Assembly (NCBI RefSeq): GCF_000430005.1
Contig: NZ_AUCY01000018.1
Location: 1 to 64,000 of the forward strand
Direction: 5' to 3'
Source: Desulfovibrio cuneatus DSM 11391
GTDB lineage: Bacteria > Desulfobacterota > Desulfovibrionia > Desulfovibrionales > Desulfovibrionaceae
DNA: 64,000 bases
The notes under the pieces were generated by a model, which was given only the letters and a program-made list of their open reading frames with translations, made no database searches and was not told the origin of the DNA. This document shows, in pieces, positions 9,291 to 20,000 of the stretch. A program made the translations under genes and the position numbers. Each line of letters begins with the position of its first letter. Positions within the stretch are counted from its first letter, which is position 1.

Positions 9291-11333
9291 ATGGAAATTA
9301 CACTTTGGGGAGTTCGCGGCAGTATTTCTAGCCCCTCATCCGCAACTCAATACTACGGGCCCAACACCGCCTGCATTGAATTACGCACGGAAGATGATAT
9401 GTTCCTTGTGTTTGATGCAGGCTCGGGCATTCGCCTTTTAGGCGATAGCCTGCCCGACAAAGGCACCTGCCATTTGTTCATTACCCATGGTCACTTAGAC
9501 CATGTGCAGGGCCTTGGCTTTTTCAAGCCATTGCACCACCCAGGGTGGACAACACACCTGTATTTGCCGGAATGGCTGGCAGACCTGCCGGAAGCCTATT
9601 TCAATGGCACCCTTTTCCCCATTGCTTTTAGTTCGTTGCGGGGCAGCACTATTCGCCACATGGTTACACCCGGCACCCCCCTCCTGTTAACTAGCCCACA
9701 AGGAACAGAAGTGCGCGTGGAAGGCATTTTGACCAACCACCCCGGTGGCAACATGGCCTACCGCGTGCAAACCGAAGGCCTTACCTTTTTCTACTCTGGC
9801 GACCACGAAATTACAGACACCCCGGAAGTGTGGGCCAGCACCAAAGCCATGCTGCACGGTGCCAATGTAGCTGTGGTGGATGCTTCCTATAACAGAAGCG
9901 ACAAAATGCCCGGCTGGGGCCATTCTGCCTGGGAAGACTGGGTAGAGGCGGCTAGAGAGGTGGAAGTGGGCTGCCTTGTCCTTTCCCACCACCAGCCAAG
10001 CCGCACAGACACAGAACTGGACACCCTGCAACGCAACCTGCTGCTTTATAAAGAAGAAGGCACCCCCCCCATGTATGTGGCGCGGGAAAACATGCGCCTG
10101 CTTCCCCCGGCCCACCCCCCGTACCAGCCGGAAAGTAGCACATGGCTGCATGAATTTTTAGACGACCTTGCCCTGTACCGGGAAGAAAACGTCATTCTTG
10201 ACCGTATTCTTGCCAAAGCGCGGCACATTACCCGTGCGGATGCAGGCACCATGTTCCTGGCAGAAGGCAATGAACTGGTCTTTGCCTATACCCATAACGA
10301 CACGTTTTTTCATGTAAACAGCTCCTACCGTTATGCCTATGTGAACATGCGCATGCCCATTTCCCGGGAGTCTCTTGCAGGCTACGCCGCCGCCACCGGG
10401 GCCACGCTGAACATTCCTAATGTGCACCTGCTGCCTGCCGATTCCACCTACAAATTCAACAGCGAATTTGACGCAAAAACGGGCTACAACACCCAGTCTG
10501 TGCTTACCATGCCTTTTTTTGGCAGAAACAAGCAACTGTTGGGGGTGCTGCAACTGCTTAACAGCGTTCACCCCCGCACCAAGCAGCCCTGCCCCTTTAC
10601 AGCCGACATGGAAGCCAATGTACGCATACTGGCCCGTGAGGCCGCAAAATTCCTGGAATTCGGGGCCATATTGCGGCAAAATATTTACCGCATGCTGCAC
10701 ATAACCGCCATTCACGACCCCAGGGAAACTGGCCCGCACGCCGAACGGGTGGGGGCCATTACCGCTGAACTGTACCAACGCTGGGCAGAAAAGCAGGACA
10801 TTTCCCCCGACCAGATCCGCCACTTCAAAAGCCAGTTGCGTATGGCAGCCATGCTGCACGACATTGGCAAAATTGGCATTAGTGACCTTGTGCTGAAAAA
10901 GCCGGGCAAGCTTACCCCTTCGGAATTCATTGTCATGCGCGACCACGTTTCCCTTGGCGGTGCCCTGCTTGCCTCGGAAGACCAAGATATTACCGAACTG
11001 GCCTGCCTTATTGCCCGCCACCACCACCAGCGCTGGAACGGAACAGGCTATGCAGGCTCCGGCCAGGAAGGTTTGCTGGCAGGTGAAGACATTCCCCTTG
11101 TGGCCCGCCTTACCGCCCTGGCAGATGTCTTTGACGCCCTTGTTTCCCCCCGCTGCTATAAGGCACCGTGGTCTTTTGAAGACGCCCTGGGCTACATACA
11201 GGAAGAATCCGGCAAGCACTTTGACCCGGAACTTGTCACCTGTTTTATGGAAATAACCGATATTGTCCGCATGATTGGCCAGCGTTACCCGGATACCAAC
11301 ATCGCTTCTGCCCTGCTCCCCCCCGTGGATTAA
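9291..11333 (+). CDS. MBL-fold / GAF / HD-GYP-like signalling protein
   Basis: A 680-residue soluble protein with three domains. Residues 1-260 form a metallo-beta-lactamase fold with the metal motif HGHLDH (66-71), then NHPGG, YSGDHE and SHHQPS. Residues about 290-450 look like a GAF sensor domain. Residues about 465-660 form an HD domain of HD-GYP type: HDIGKIG (His523-Asp524), a later HHHQRW, and ADVFDAL. The GYP tripeptide reads G586-Y-A. HD-GYP proteins usually hydrolyse cyclic di-GMP, and MBL proteins with this type of N-terminus include cyclic-nucleotide phosphodiesterases; the activity here is inferred. No strong ribosome site is seen. It precedes the CHASE2 protein gene and the giant adhesin on the same strand. 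Confidence 0.8.
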   Translation: MEITLWGVRGSISSPSSATQYYGPNTACIELRTEDDMFLVFDAGSGIRLLGDSLPDKGTCHLFITHGHLDHVQGLGFFKPLHHPGWTTHLYLPEWLADLPEAYFNGTLFPIAFSSLRGSTIRHMVTPGTPLLLTSPQGTEVRVEGILTNHPGGNMAYRVQTEGLTFFYSGDHEITDTPEVWASTKAMLHGANVAVVDASYNRSDKMPGWGHSAWEDWVEAAREVEVGCLVLSHHQPSRTDTELDTLQRNLLLYKEEGTPPMYVARENMRLLPPAHPPYQPESSTWLHEFLDDLALYREENVILDRILAKARHITRADAGTMFLAEGNELVFAYTHNDTFFHVNSSYRYAYVNMRMPISRESLAGYAAATGATLNIPNVHLLPADSTYKFNSEFDAKTGYNTQSVLTMPFFGRNKQLLGVLQLLNSVHPRTKQPCPFTADMEANVRILAREAAKFLEFGAILRQNIYRMLHITAIHDPRETGPHAERVGAITAELYQRWAEKQDISPDQIRHFKSQLRMAAMLHDIGKIGISDLVLKKPGKLTPSEFIVMRDHVSLGGALLASEDQDITELACLIARHHHQRWNGTGYAGSGQEGLLAGEDIPLVARLTALADVFDALVSPRCYKAPWSFEDALGYIQEESGKHFDPELVTCFMEITDIVRMIGQRYPDTNIASALLPPVD

Positions 11334-11348
11334 CACAGGGGCCCCAGG

Positions 11349-11394
11349 AGAAACGCTGATACATTCCGTTTGGCACGGCACAAGCGTTTCTCAA
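11349..11394 (+). repeat. Family A left-half remnant
   Basis: GAAACGCTGATACATTCCG, then TTTGGCACGGCACAAGCG. The centre and right arm are missing. It lies 15 nt after the MBL-HD stop codon, inside the gap before the CHASE2 gene. Confidence 0.65.
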
Positions 11395-11453
11395 ATGCCA
11401 TGTCACCGCTGGTTCCCAAGATTTTCGTTGCGTTCCCCATAAGGCATTGCACT

Positions 11454-13658
11454 ATGCTCTCCCCTAAACTACGCAGTATGTTCTTCAAGCAGTCTGTGCT
11501 GTTCGCAGCCATTGCTGCATGCCTTATGGGGGCCATACTTGTGCTGCACGCCTTGCAGCCAGCCCCGCTGCGCATGGTGGAACTGGCAACCTACGACGCC
11601 CTGCTCCCCCTGCGCACCCGGCCCGCGCCTTCCGCCTTGCCAGTGGTTATTGCCATTGATGAAGAAACCCAAGAGACTTACGGCCCGTGGCCCTGGCCCC
11701 GCACCTTGCTGGCCCGGCTGCTGGAAGCCGTTGGAAAGCAAAAAGTAGCCGCCATTGGCCTTGACCTGGTGCTTTCAACCCCGGACAACACATCCCCTGC
11801 CAGCCTTGCCGCCACCCTGCTCCCCAACAGGCAGAACCTGGAACTGATACACGCCCTGAATAACCTGCCAGACCCGGACACCATTCTTGGAAACACCATT
11901 CAGGTGCTGCCTGTGGTGCTGGGTGCCTATGCCCGCGTTGACAGCCAGCCAAGACCAAACACCCCCATGCCACCCCCTGCCGGGTTTGTAGCCGTTGGGC
12001 ATGGGGCCAGCCCGCAATTTGAAAAACACCTTACTGAGGCAAGCGGGGCCTATTTCCCCCTGCCCCAATTTTGGCACCATGCCCCTGTGGGAATGGTGAA
12101 CCTGCCGCCAGATACCGACGGCGTGCTGCGCCGAATTCCCCTGGTAACACAACTTGGGGAAGGGGTGTATGCCACCCTTGCCTTGCGCACCCTGATGCGG
12201 GCTTTGCACATACCCAACATACGCATTACCATGGGCAGCCGTGGCCCTTCCACCCTGCATGCCGGGCCCTTTGCCATTCCTATTGCCCACGATGGGTCCA
12301 TGCTACTGCCTTTTCAGGTGGAAACCCAAAATACACAGCACATAAGCGCCAAAAGCCTTTTAGATGGCACCCTGCCCCCTGAAACCTTGAAAGGCCGCAT
12401 TGCCTTTGTGGGCGTTACCACCCCCAACCTGCCAGGGGCCAGGCCCATTTTGGAAATGGAAACACCGGAAAGCACAGCCGTACATGCCGCCCTGCTTAAT
12501 GCCATTGTTTCCAACGACTTTCTTGTGGCTGCCCCCTGGGTGCCCCTGCTGGAATCAGTCCTCATTGTACTTGCCAGCCTTGTAGGCTTTGCCTTTTTTG
12601 GCTTTCTTCGCCCCATGGCGTGCGCTGCTGCCGTTATTCTTCTACCCGGCATTATGCTGCTGGGTACCTGGCACTTTACCAAGCAAGGTATTTTTGTTTC
12701 CCCTTTATACACTCTGCTTGCCTTTACCCTGCAAGGCATTGTGCTGGGCACCCTGCGCTACCGCACCCTGGCAAGCCACAAGCAAGCCATTATGGCGGCC
12801 CTGCACCACGCAGTCACCCCTGGAGCATTGCAACGCATTACCCGCCTGCCCATGCCCCTGCACCCAAAGGAACACGAAGTAACGGTGCTGTATGCCAGGC
12901 TACGCGGCTTTTCCACCCTAACCCGCAAACTGGCCCCGGCCCAAAGCCTGGAAGTGCTGAACCATTTTTGCGCCACCCTTAACCAGGAATTGCTGGCACA
13001 CCACGCCACCCTGGATACCCCCATTGATGTTGGCCTGCGAGCATTTTGGAACGCCCCCCTGCCACAGCCAGGGCACAAAGCCCACGCCGTGGAAGCAACC
13101 CTTGCCTTGCAGCAAAGCATGCGCGCCCTGAACACCCAGTTGCGTGCAACCCATGGGCTTTCCCTGCATGTGCACATGGGGCTGCACACCACCACAGCCC
13201 CTGTGGGGTGCCTATTCACGGGTTCCCGCCCGCAATATACCCCTGTGGGGCACAATGTGCGCCTTACCATTCAACTGGAACACATAGCAGCGCAGTATGG
13301 TATTCCCCTTGTGGCAAGCGCGGCAGCCGCACCCCCCCCCACCCCCCATTTGGTTATGTGCCCGCTAGACACCCTGGCCCTGCCTGGCAGCCGCACCCCT
13401 GTTGCCCTGTGGTTTCCCCTGACGCAGGAAGAAGCTGACGCGCGCAAAGAAGAATTGGAGGCTTGGCAGGAAGCCCTGTTGCTATATAAAAAAGGCGAAT
13501 TTGCAGAAACCGCCTTGCGCTGCATTGACCTGCACGACCAGCACCCGGACGAAGCCCTTTACGCCCTGTTTGCCGACCGCGCCCAGAAACTGGCTGCCGC
13601 CCCGCCCATTTATTGGGAGGGGGTGTGGAATTTATACGATGCAAAGCCCCACTTTTAG
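11454..13658 (+). CDS. CHASE2-domain protein with degenerate (likely inactive) nucleotide cyclase domain
   Basis: A 734-residue inner-membrane receptor-like protein. It has an N-terminal TM (about 10-30), a periplasmic CHASE2 domain (IDEETQETYGPWPWPR is typical), then several TM segments near 360-430. A class III cyclase-like domain follows (about 470-650). The catalytic residues look lost. The first metal Asp is Arg482 (LYARLRGFS). The Lys and Gly-Asp of the second motif align with Thr522, Asp525 and Val526 before AFWNAPL. GDAVN-type residues read GHNVR, and the transition-state Arg is Gln. I start at 11454, with TAAGG upstream, because longer starts run into a family A remnant. It probably senses or binds rather than makes cAMP. 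Confidence 0.8.
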   Translation: MLSPKLRSMFFKQSVLFAAIAACLMGAILVLHALQPAPLRMVELATYDALLPLRTRPAPSALPVVIAIDEETQETYGPWPWPRTLLARLLEAVGKQKVAAIGLDLVLSTPDNTSPASLAATLLPNRQNLELIHALNNLPDPDTILGNTIQVLPVVLGAYARVDSQPRPNTPMPPPAGFVAVGHGASPQFEKHLTEASGAYFPLPQFWHHAPVGMVNLPPDTDGVLRRIPLVTQLGEGVYATLALRTLMRALHIPNIRITMGSRGPSTLHAGPFAIPIAHDGSMLLPFQVETQNTQHISAKSLLDGTLPPETLKGRIAFVGVTTPNLPGARPILEMETPESTAVHAALLNAIVSNDFLVAAPWVPLLESVLIVLASLVGFAFFGFLRPMACAAAVILLPGIMLLGTWHFTKQGIFVSPLYTLLAFTLQGIVLGTLRYRTLASHKQAIMAALHHAVTPGALQRITRLPMPLHPKEHEVTVLYARLRGFSTLTRKLAPAQSLEVLNHFCATLNQELLAHHATLDTPIDVGLRAFWNAPLPQPGHKAHAVEATLALQQSMRALNTQLRATHGLSLHVHMGLHTTTAPVGCLFTGSRPQYTPVGHNVRLTIQLEHIAAQYGIPLVASAAAAPPPTPHLVMCPLDTLALPGSRTPVALWFPLTQEEADARKEELEAWQEALLLYKKGEFAETALRCIDLHDQHPDEALYALFADRAQKLAAAPPIYWEGVWNLYDAKPHF

Positions 13659-13742
13659 GGAAGGACTTCTTTTTTTCGTTTCCCTATATTTCCATCTAGT
13701 TCAACAAATAACACATACACCCCTTTCTTTTCCCATTATGTA

Positions 13743-13771
13743 TTGACACAGTAGCCAAATCAGACTATTTC
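13743..13771 (+). promoter_or_regulatory. Candidate sigma-70 promoter for the adhesin
   Basis: TTGACA (13743-13748), a 17-nt spacer, then TATTTC (13766-13771). The -10 is poor but the -35 is perfect. The predicted start point falls near 13778, giving a leader of about 260 nt before the adhesin. Confidence 0.4.
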
Positions 13772-13779
13772 TTCTTACT

Positions 13780-14043
13780 ATGAGTGAAATCACTGAAACG
13801 GTTTTGCTACTTCCTGGCGCAAGCGGCATGCCACATGGTGTGCAAAGCAGCTCTTCAATTCAGGCAGTAAGCAAACCCGCGCACGTGCATACCACATACC
13901 CTGGCTGCCAAGCGGCTTGTTGTGCCTGCATATGCTCGCACTCTGCACAAACAAGCGCCTCAAAGACAGTTTCAGGTGAAAATATCATCAGGCCTTCAAG
14001 CTACGGTACGTTGGTAAACAACACCGGTGGAGAAGAAGTATGA
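13780..14043 (+). CDS. Possible small ORF overlapping adhesin start (ATGA)
   Basis: This frame encodes 87 residues rich in Ser, Ala, Cys and His, with no family I recognise. Its stop overlaps the adhesin ATG as ATGA (14040-14043), the layout of translational coupling. Its ATG is only about 2 nt from the predicted transcription start and has no ribosome site, so translation would need to be leaderless. It may equally be plain 5' untranslated leader. It is the only candidate in the 381-nt gap after the CHASE2 gene. Confidence 0.3.
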   Translation: MSEITETVLLLPGASGMPHGVQSSSSIQAVSKPAHVHTTYPGCQAACCACICSHSAQTSASKTVSGENIIRPSSYGTLVNNTGGEEV

Positions 14044-17000
14044 ATTCCGTTGCTACAGTCAGCCAAATATCTGGTGAGGCATATGTTGAACGTAATGGCC
14101 AAAAAGTAGCCTTGCAGCAAGGTGACCCCGTATTTGTGGCAGATACGGTGCTCACCAGTGCTGATTCCAAACTGGAACTGCACTTTGCAGACGATGCCGT
14201 TATTTCCCTTGGCGCTTCTACAAAAATCGCTGTGCAAGACTTCGCCTTCGACCCGCAGGGGAAAACGCCCCCCTCCTTTGCCCTGGAAATGCTGGACGGC
14301 TTGGTGCGTTCTGTTTCCGGCAAGGTGGTGGAACAAAACCCCGAAGCGTTCAAGCTTTCCTCCCCTCTTGGTACTGTAGGCATTCGCGGTACGGAAACGC
14401 TGCACCACATTACCATGAAGTATGAAGTGCACACCGTGGTAAACATGGAAACAGGGCACACCGTGGTTATTACCACGCCCGACGGCCGCCAGGTGATTAT
14501 TGCCGAATCGCTTAAAGGGGTAACCATTTTCCAGGACAACCCCGGCCCCCTCAACCCGCGTTCTGTAAACCCCGACGAAATTCAGGAAGAACTCAAGCAA
14601 ACCTTTGCCAACGATGAACCGGGCGCACGCCCCCTGAACGGCTTTTTCGTGCTGGCCGACACGGCCTTCTTATCCGCTTCCGGGGCCAACCATGTGGAAG
14701 GCGGCCCTGCGTTCATTTCCGGCGCACAAATACAAAGCCTGTTTGGTGCCCTGAACAATTTCATGACCAGCCTTGGCTACTCCGGCCTTAGCCACTCACT
14801 GGGGCAGTTCGGCAGCGGCATATCAAACTACAGCGACTATTCCGGCAGCCTGGTAGGTTCCATTGGCCGAATGCTGGCCTATGGCAATGCCTGGAACTGG
14901 TCTAACAACGCATCCTCAGCCGACTTCTTCCCTGTGCTGCCCCCAAGCGCTCCGATTGTGGTGCCCAGCACCCCCACGGCTCCCATAGCCCCCACGGGCC
15001 CCACCCTTGCCATTGGCTTGCAATACGGCAGCTATTACTTCGCCAACAACCAGAAAGTGCTGGAAAGCGACCCCTTTGGCATTCAGTGCCGGTTGCAACT
15101 TTCCGCCCCCACCACGGGGCAGCCTCTTATTCTGTCCATTGGCGGCAATGCCGTGGCAGGCACCCATTACGAAAGAACACTAGGTGTGGGCGATATTATT
15201 GAAGACTGGAAGGTGTACCCCGCCGCTAACACCCTTTTTTCTGCATTTTCAGAACCCCTCCCCATTGATGGAGCCTACATTACCTGGCTTGGCGACGGCA
15301 AAATAGCCATTCACTTGCCCCCTGGGGTAACCTCCTTCTACTTCCAGGTGCCACTTATTGACACCCTAGGTGGATCTTCTGCCCACACCTTTGAATACAC
15401 TTTGGTGGATTCCGGCGGCTACACCCTTTCCACCAGCCCCACCGGCAAAGTTACCATTGTGCCAGACGAAGTGGCACAGGAAAACGGCTGGGTGCCACCT
15501 GTTCCCGGCACTCCGGAATATAACGACTTCATAACCAATCTCAACGTACCCGGCCCCAAAGGGCCCCTTGTGGCTATTACCCAGGGCAGTGGCTCTGTGC
15601 TGGAAAATGCTGACCAAAGCTACTCCATTTCCCTCACACCACGCGGGGGAACCCTTGCCCTTACTGGCGGCACCACCACCATTGTTCTGGAAATTACCGG
15701 AAAAAATGGAGCGCTGTTAGGCAACACCAACTTTGATGGCACCACATTAGCCTCTACCATTGCTTCCACCTATGGAATAACGGCAACTTACGACGACACC
15801 ACAGGCAAGCTTACCATTACCCTGCCCAACGGCTGGACAGGCACCTCCATAGACTTCTCCACTGGCCTTACCCCAGATTCCACTGTGGAAACCGGAACAG
15901 CCAGCGAGCAAATCAACATCAGGGTGGAAAGCGTTGCAGGTAATGAAGCTTCCCATAACCCGGAGAAGATCGAAACCGATATTATCGACATTCCCACCGT
16001 TTCCGTGGAAGCCGGGGCCGCGTCATTCAGCGAAGACGGCGGCACGGTAACCTTTACCTTTACCCTGAGTTCCGGCATTCCAAGCGGCCTGCCCATTACC
16101 TTGGACTGGACTGGAACCGCTGCTGGCGGCTGCAAGCTGCTCAACGGCGACCCCCTGCCCACCAGCATCACCATTCCCGCAGGGCAAACCACCTATACCA
16201 TTACGGTAAAGGGCACCAACGACCACCTGCAAACAGGCAACAAGCCCCTGAACGTAACCATTGTGCCTGATGGTGGAACAGCTGAGGCAAATGACAACTA
16301 CCATGTAAGCGGAACCGACGGCACAGCAGACGCAACACGCATAGACGACGTACCGGCAAACTACGACGGCCCCTTGGTGCGCCTTGTGGCTGGCACAGGG
16401 GATGTAAGTACCAATGGCAACGACCGCCACGCCGTGGTGAATGAAGACGGCAGCGCAGGCAACACCAATGGTGGCATTACCTTCAAAGTGGAACTGGTAG
16501 ACCGGGCAAACACCACCCAGGCCTATAGCGCACAAGAAACCATTACCGTTACCCTTACCCTTGCCGGCAAGGGCGGGGCTGCGTACGGCACCGACTATAA
16601 GCTGGACTGGGCAGCCATACAGGCCATTGACTCCGCCGCCACCTTCGACAACATTACCGGGAAACTGGTCATTCACCTGCCCGCAGGCACCACAAGCTTT
16701 AGCCTGCCTGTTATTACGTTAAGCGATGCCATTAAAGAAACGGGTGAAGGCTTCAGCCTGAAAATTGATTCTGTGGATGGGAACGAGAGCACCGTGCTGC
16801 AAAGCAAAGACACGGTGGAAACCGACATTGCTGATGGGGAAACCCTTGTTTCCCTCACCACCAACGCCACCCCGGTGAACGAAGGCAGCAACGTAACAGG
16901 CACCATTACCCTGGATAAAACCTTTACTGAGCCTGTTACCATTACCTTGAAGCTGAATGACGGCAACGGGAACATTACCACTCACAACGTTACGGTTGCC

Positions 17001-20000
17001 GCCGGAAGCACCACCGCTACCTACAGCCTGCCCACCATCAATACAGACAAGCAGGAAGGCAACAGAACCTACACCGTAAGCGTGGACAAGGTGGAAACCG
17101 CAAGCAACGCTGCGGCTGAAGCCGTTGCCGACCCCACCAACGGTACGGCCACGGGCACCTTGCAAGACGTCATGAACGGCCCTGTGCTCAACCTTACAAG
17201 CAGTGGCACAACCGTATCGGAAGCAGGCACTGCTACCTATACTGTCAACCTGACTAAAGCCTCCGTGGAACCCATTGATGTGGTGCTGACCTTAAGCCCC
17301 ACAGGAACCAACGGGGCCACCATTGGCACAGACGTGAAATGGCCCGACAATGCAGACATTCTCAGCTCGCTCCCTTCCGGGTTCAGCATTGTCAGCAATG
17401 TCAATGGCGTGCTGACAATTCGCGTACCAGCTAACTACGCCGGTGGCTCGTTCAGCGTGAATGCCAGCATTGTGAACGATACCTTGGCGGAAGCGAACGA
17501 GAGCTTTAAGGTGACGCTTGGGCTTGGCACCCCTTCGGTAAATGCACCGGGCAGTGAAGCCACCCTTAATAACGCCCAAAAAGAAGCCACCACCACCATT
17601 ACTGACGACGGCAACGGCCCGCAAATTAGTATCACAGCAGACAAACCCGCCATGGAAGAAAACGAGGGCACTTCGCTGTTCACCATTAGCGTGAACGGCA
17701 CGCCTTCTGAACCCATTGACCTGAAGCTGTCGTTCAGCAGCTCCGCCGGGGGGGCTACCCTTACGGGTACGAATGCTGACGTAAAGTGGCCCACCGCCGC
17801 AGAAGTACAGAATTACCTCACAACCAACTACGGCGCGGGCTTTACCGCTACCGCCAATGGGGACAACACCCTTACCATTCGGGTGCCTGCGGGCTTTGCC
17901 CTTGGGGCATTCAAGGTGCCGGTAACAGTGGTGAACGATGTGCTCACCGAAAACCCGGAAAGCTTCAACGTGAACGTAGCCATTGTGCCCGGCACCAACG
18001 GCAATGGCAGTGAAGCGAAAATTGCCAGCGGGGGCGGCAGCGCCACGGTAACCATTACCGACGATGCAAACCTCGACCCTTCCCTGCGTACCGGGCCCAA
18101 GCTGCGCCTTGTGGCACTGGATGCCAGCAACACCCCTGTGGCAGACCGCGACGTTTCCGTAATGGAAGACAACGCCAGCAAGCAAGGCAGCACCATTACC
18201 TACCGCCTGGAACTGCTAGACAGAAATGATGGCACCACCCCCCAGGCAGCCGGGGAAGAAATCAAGGTCACCATTGATGTGAAAAGCCTTGGGGGCGCTA
18301 CTTATGGCAGCGGCACCGGAGGCGACTTCTACTTCGACCTTGCCAGCATTCCCGCCAAGTATAAAGCCACATACGACAGTGGCAGCGGCAAGCTGACCAT
18401 TTATGTGCCCAAAGGGGAAAACCACGTTGACATTCCCGTAAAAACGGTACCTGACCTGCTTACGGAAAAAGACCGCCCGGTTTACGATGCCAACGGCGAC
18501 CCGGTAATGGATGGCAGCCAGCAGCAAAAGCTGGAAGACGAAGGCTTTGAGCTGAAAATTAGTGACGTTCACGGCAACGAAGCTTCTATTATTACAGACA
18601 AAAACACCATCACTACAGAGATTGACGAAGAGCCTAGCGGCGTACAGGTGGGCATTCGGGCCATTGCAGCTTCCAATGTGAAAGAAGAAGGAGTAGCAAA
18701 ATTCCAGATATTCCTTTCCCAGGCAGCAGACGAAGACGTGGAAGTCATTCTGCGCCCCACGGGAGCTTCCAAAGACAATTTTGAAACACTCCGTTTTATC
18801 ATTCCCAAAGGGCAAACAACCCTGAACATTGAGGTGCCCATTGCCAACGATCAGGTAAGCGAAGGCACTGTGCCCTTTACCATGGAAATTGCCGACGTTA
18901 TTGGCGGAGAAGGCTTTGTAAACACCAATGCTTCCAGCGCCAACGGCAGTTTTACAGACAACATGGACGGCCCGGAAATTTCCATTACCGGCGACGCAAA
19001 CGCCCAGGAAAGCCAGGCCGATGCCATAGAGTATACTATTTCCCTGGGCGGCACCTACCCTGTGCCTGTGGAAGACATTGACCTGCGCATTACCCTGAGC
19101 AACAGTGTGGATGCCAAATTTGGCGACTTTGCTGATTTGTGGGATGCTCTTGCAGACCAGGGCATTGAACTGCTTGAGCGTACCAGCGACGGCAGCATTC
19201 TGGTGCGTGTGCCCACCGGGTGGAATGGTGGCAGCTTCAACTTTCCTGTGAATGTGGTGGACGACTTCAAAACAGAAGGCCCTGAAACCATTACCGTTTC
19301 TGTGGCAGTGGTTACCAGCACTGAAGCCCCCGGCAGCGAAGCCACGGTAAAATCAGGGGAAGGCTCAACCAGCACCGTTATTGCAGATGACGACACCAAC
19401 ATAACCCGCGACGGCCCCTTCCTGAAGCTGGTGGGCACCGGGTTTATCAGTGAAAGTGGCGGCTATGCCAATTACAAGGTTATTTTGTGCGATGCACACG
19501 GCAACCCCATTGACCCAAGCCTGATTACCGAAGATGTGACCATTACCCTGGGCTTTGGCCCAACCCCTGGAGCACCCAACCAGGCCCAAGAACGGGTAGA
19601 CTACGAACTACTGCCCGGCCAGGAAACCCTGGTTATACGGGCAGGCACCAACAGTGCTTCTGTGGACATACGTATTGCCGACGACAACCTGACCGAAGAA
19701 AACAAAAGCTTTGATGTGTGGATTGATGATGCCACAGGGCAAGAGGTGCGCTACAACACCCCTACCCTGCAAGACAACAAAGTGACCACCGTTATTGTGG
19801 ACGACACCCAGCCCTGGCCCAAAGATGGCAACAACCAACCCGTGGAAGGCGTGGGGAGTGAAGGGCACGGCGCCGAGGCAAAACTGGAAGGCCCTGCTGT
19901 AAGCCTGTTCGGCCCTGGGCACATTCTGGAACCGGAATTTGGCAGCACGGGTGAGGCAGATTTCACTTTAAAACTCAGCAGCATTTCCCAAGAAGATGTA

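Noticed and set aside
14040-15060. LapG-type cleavage site in the adhesin
   Set aside because: No Ala-Ala-Gly type motif in the first 340 residues.
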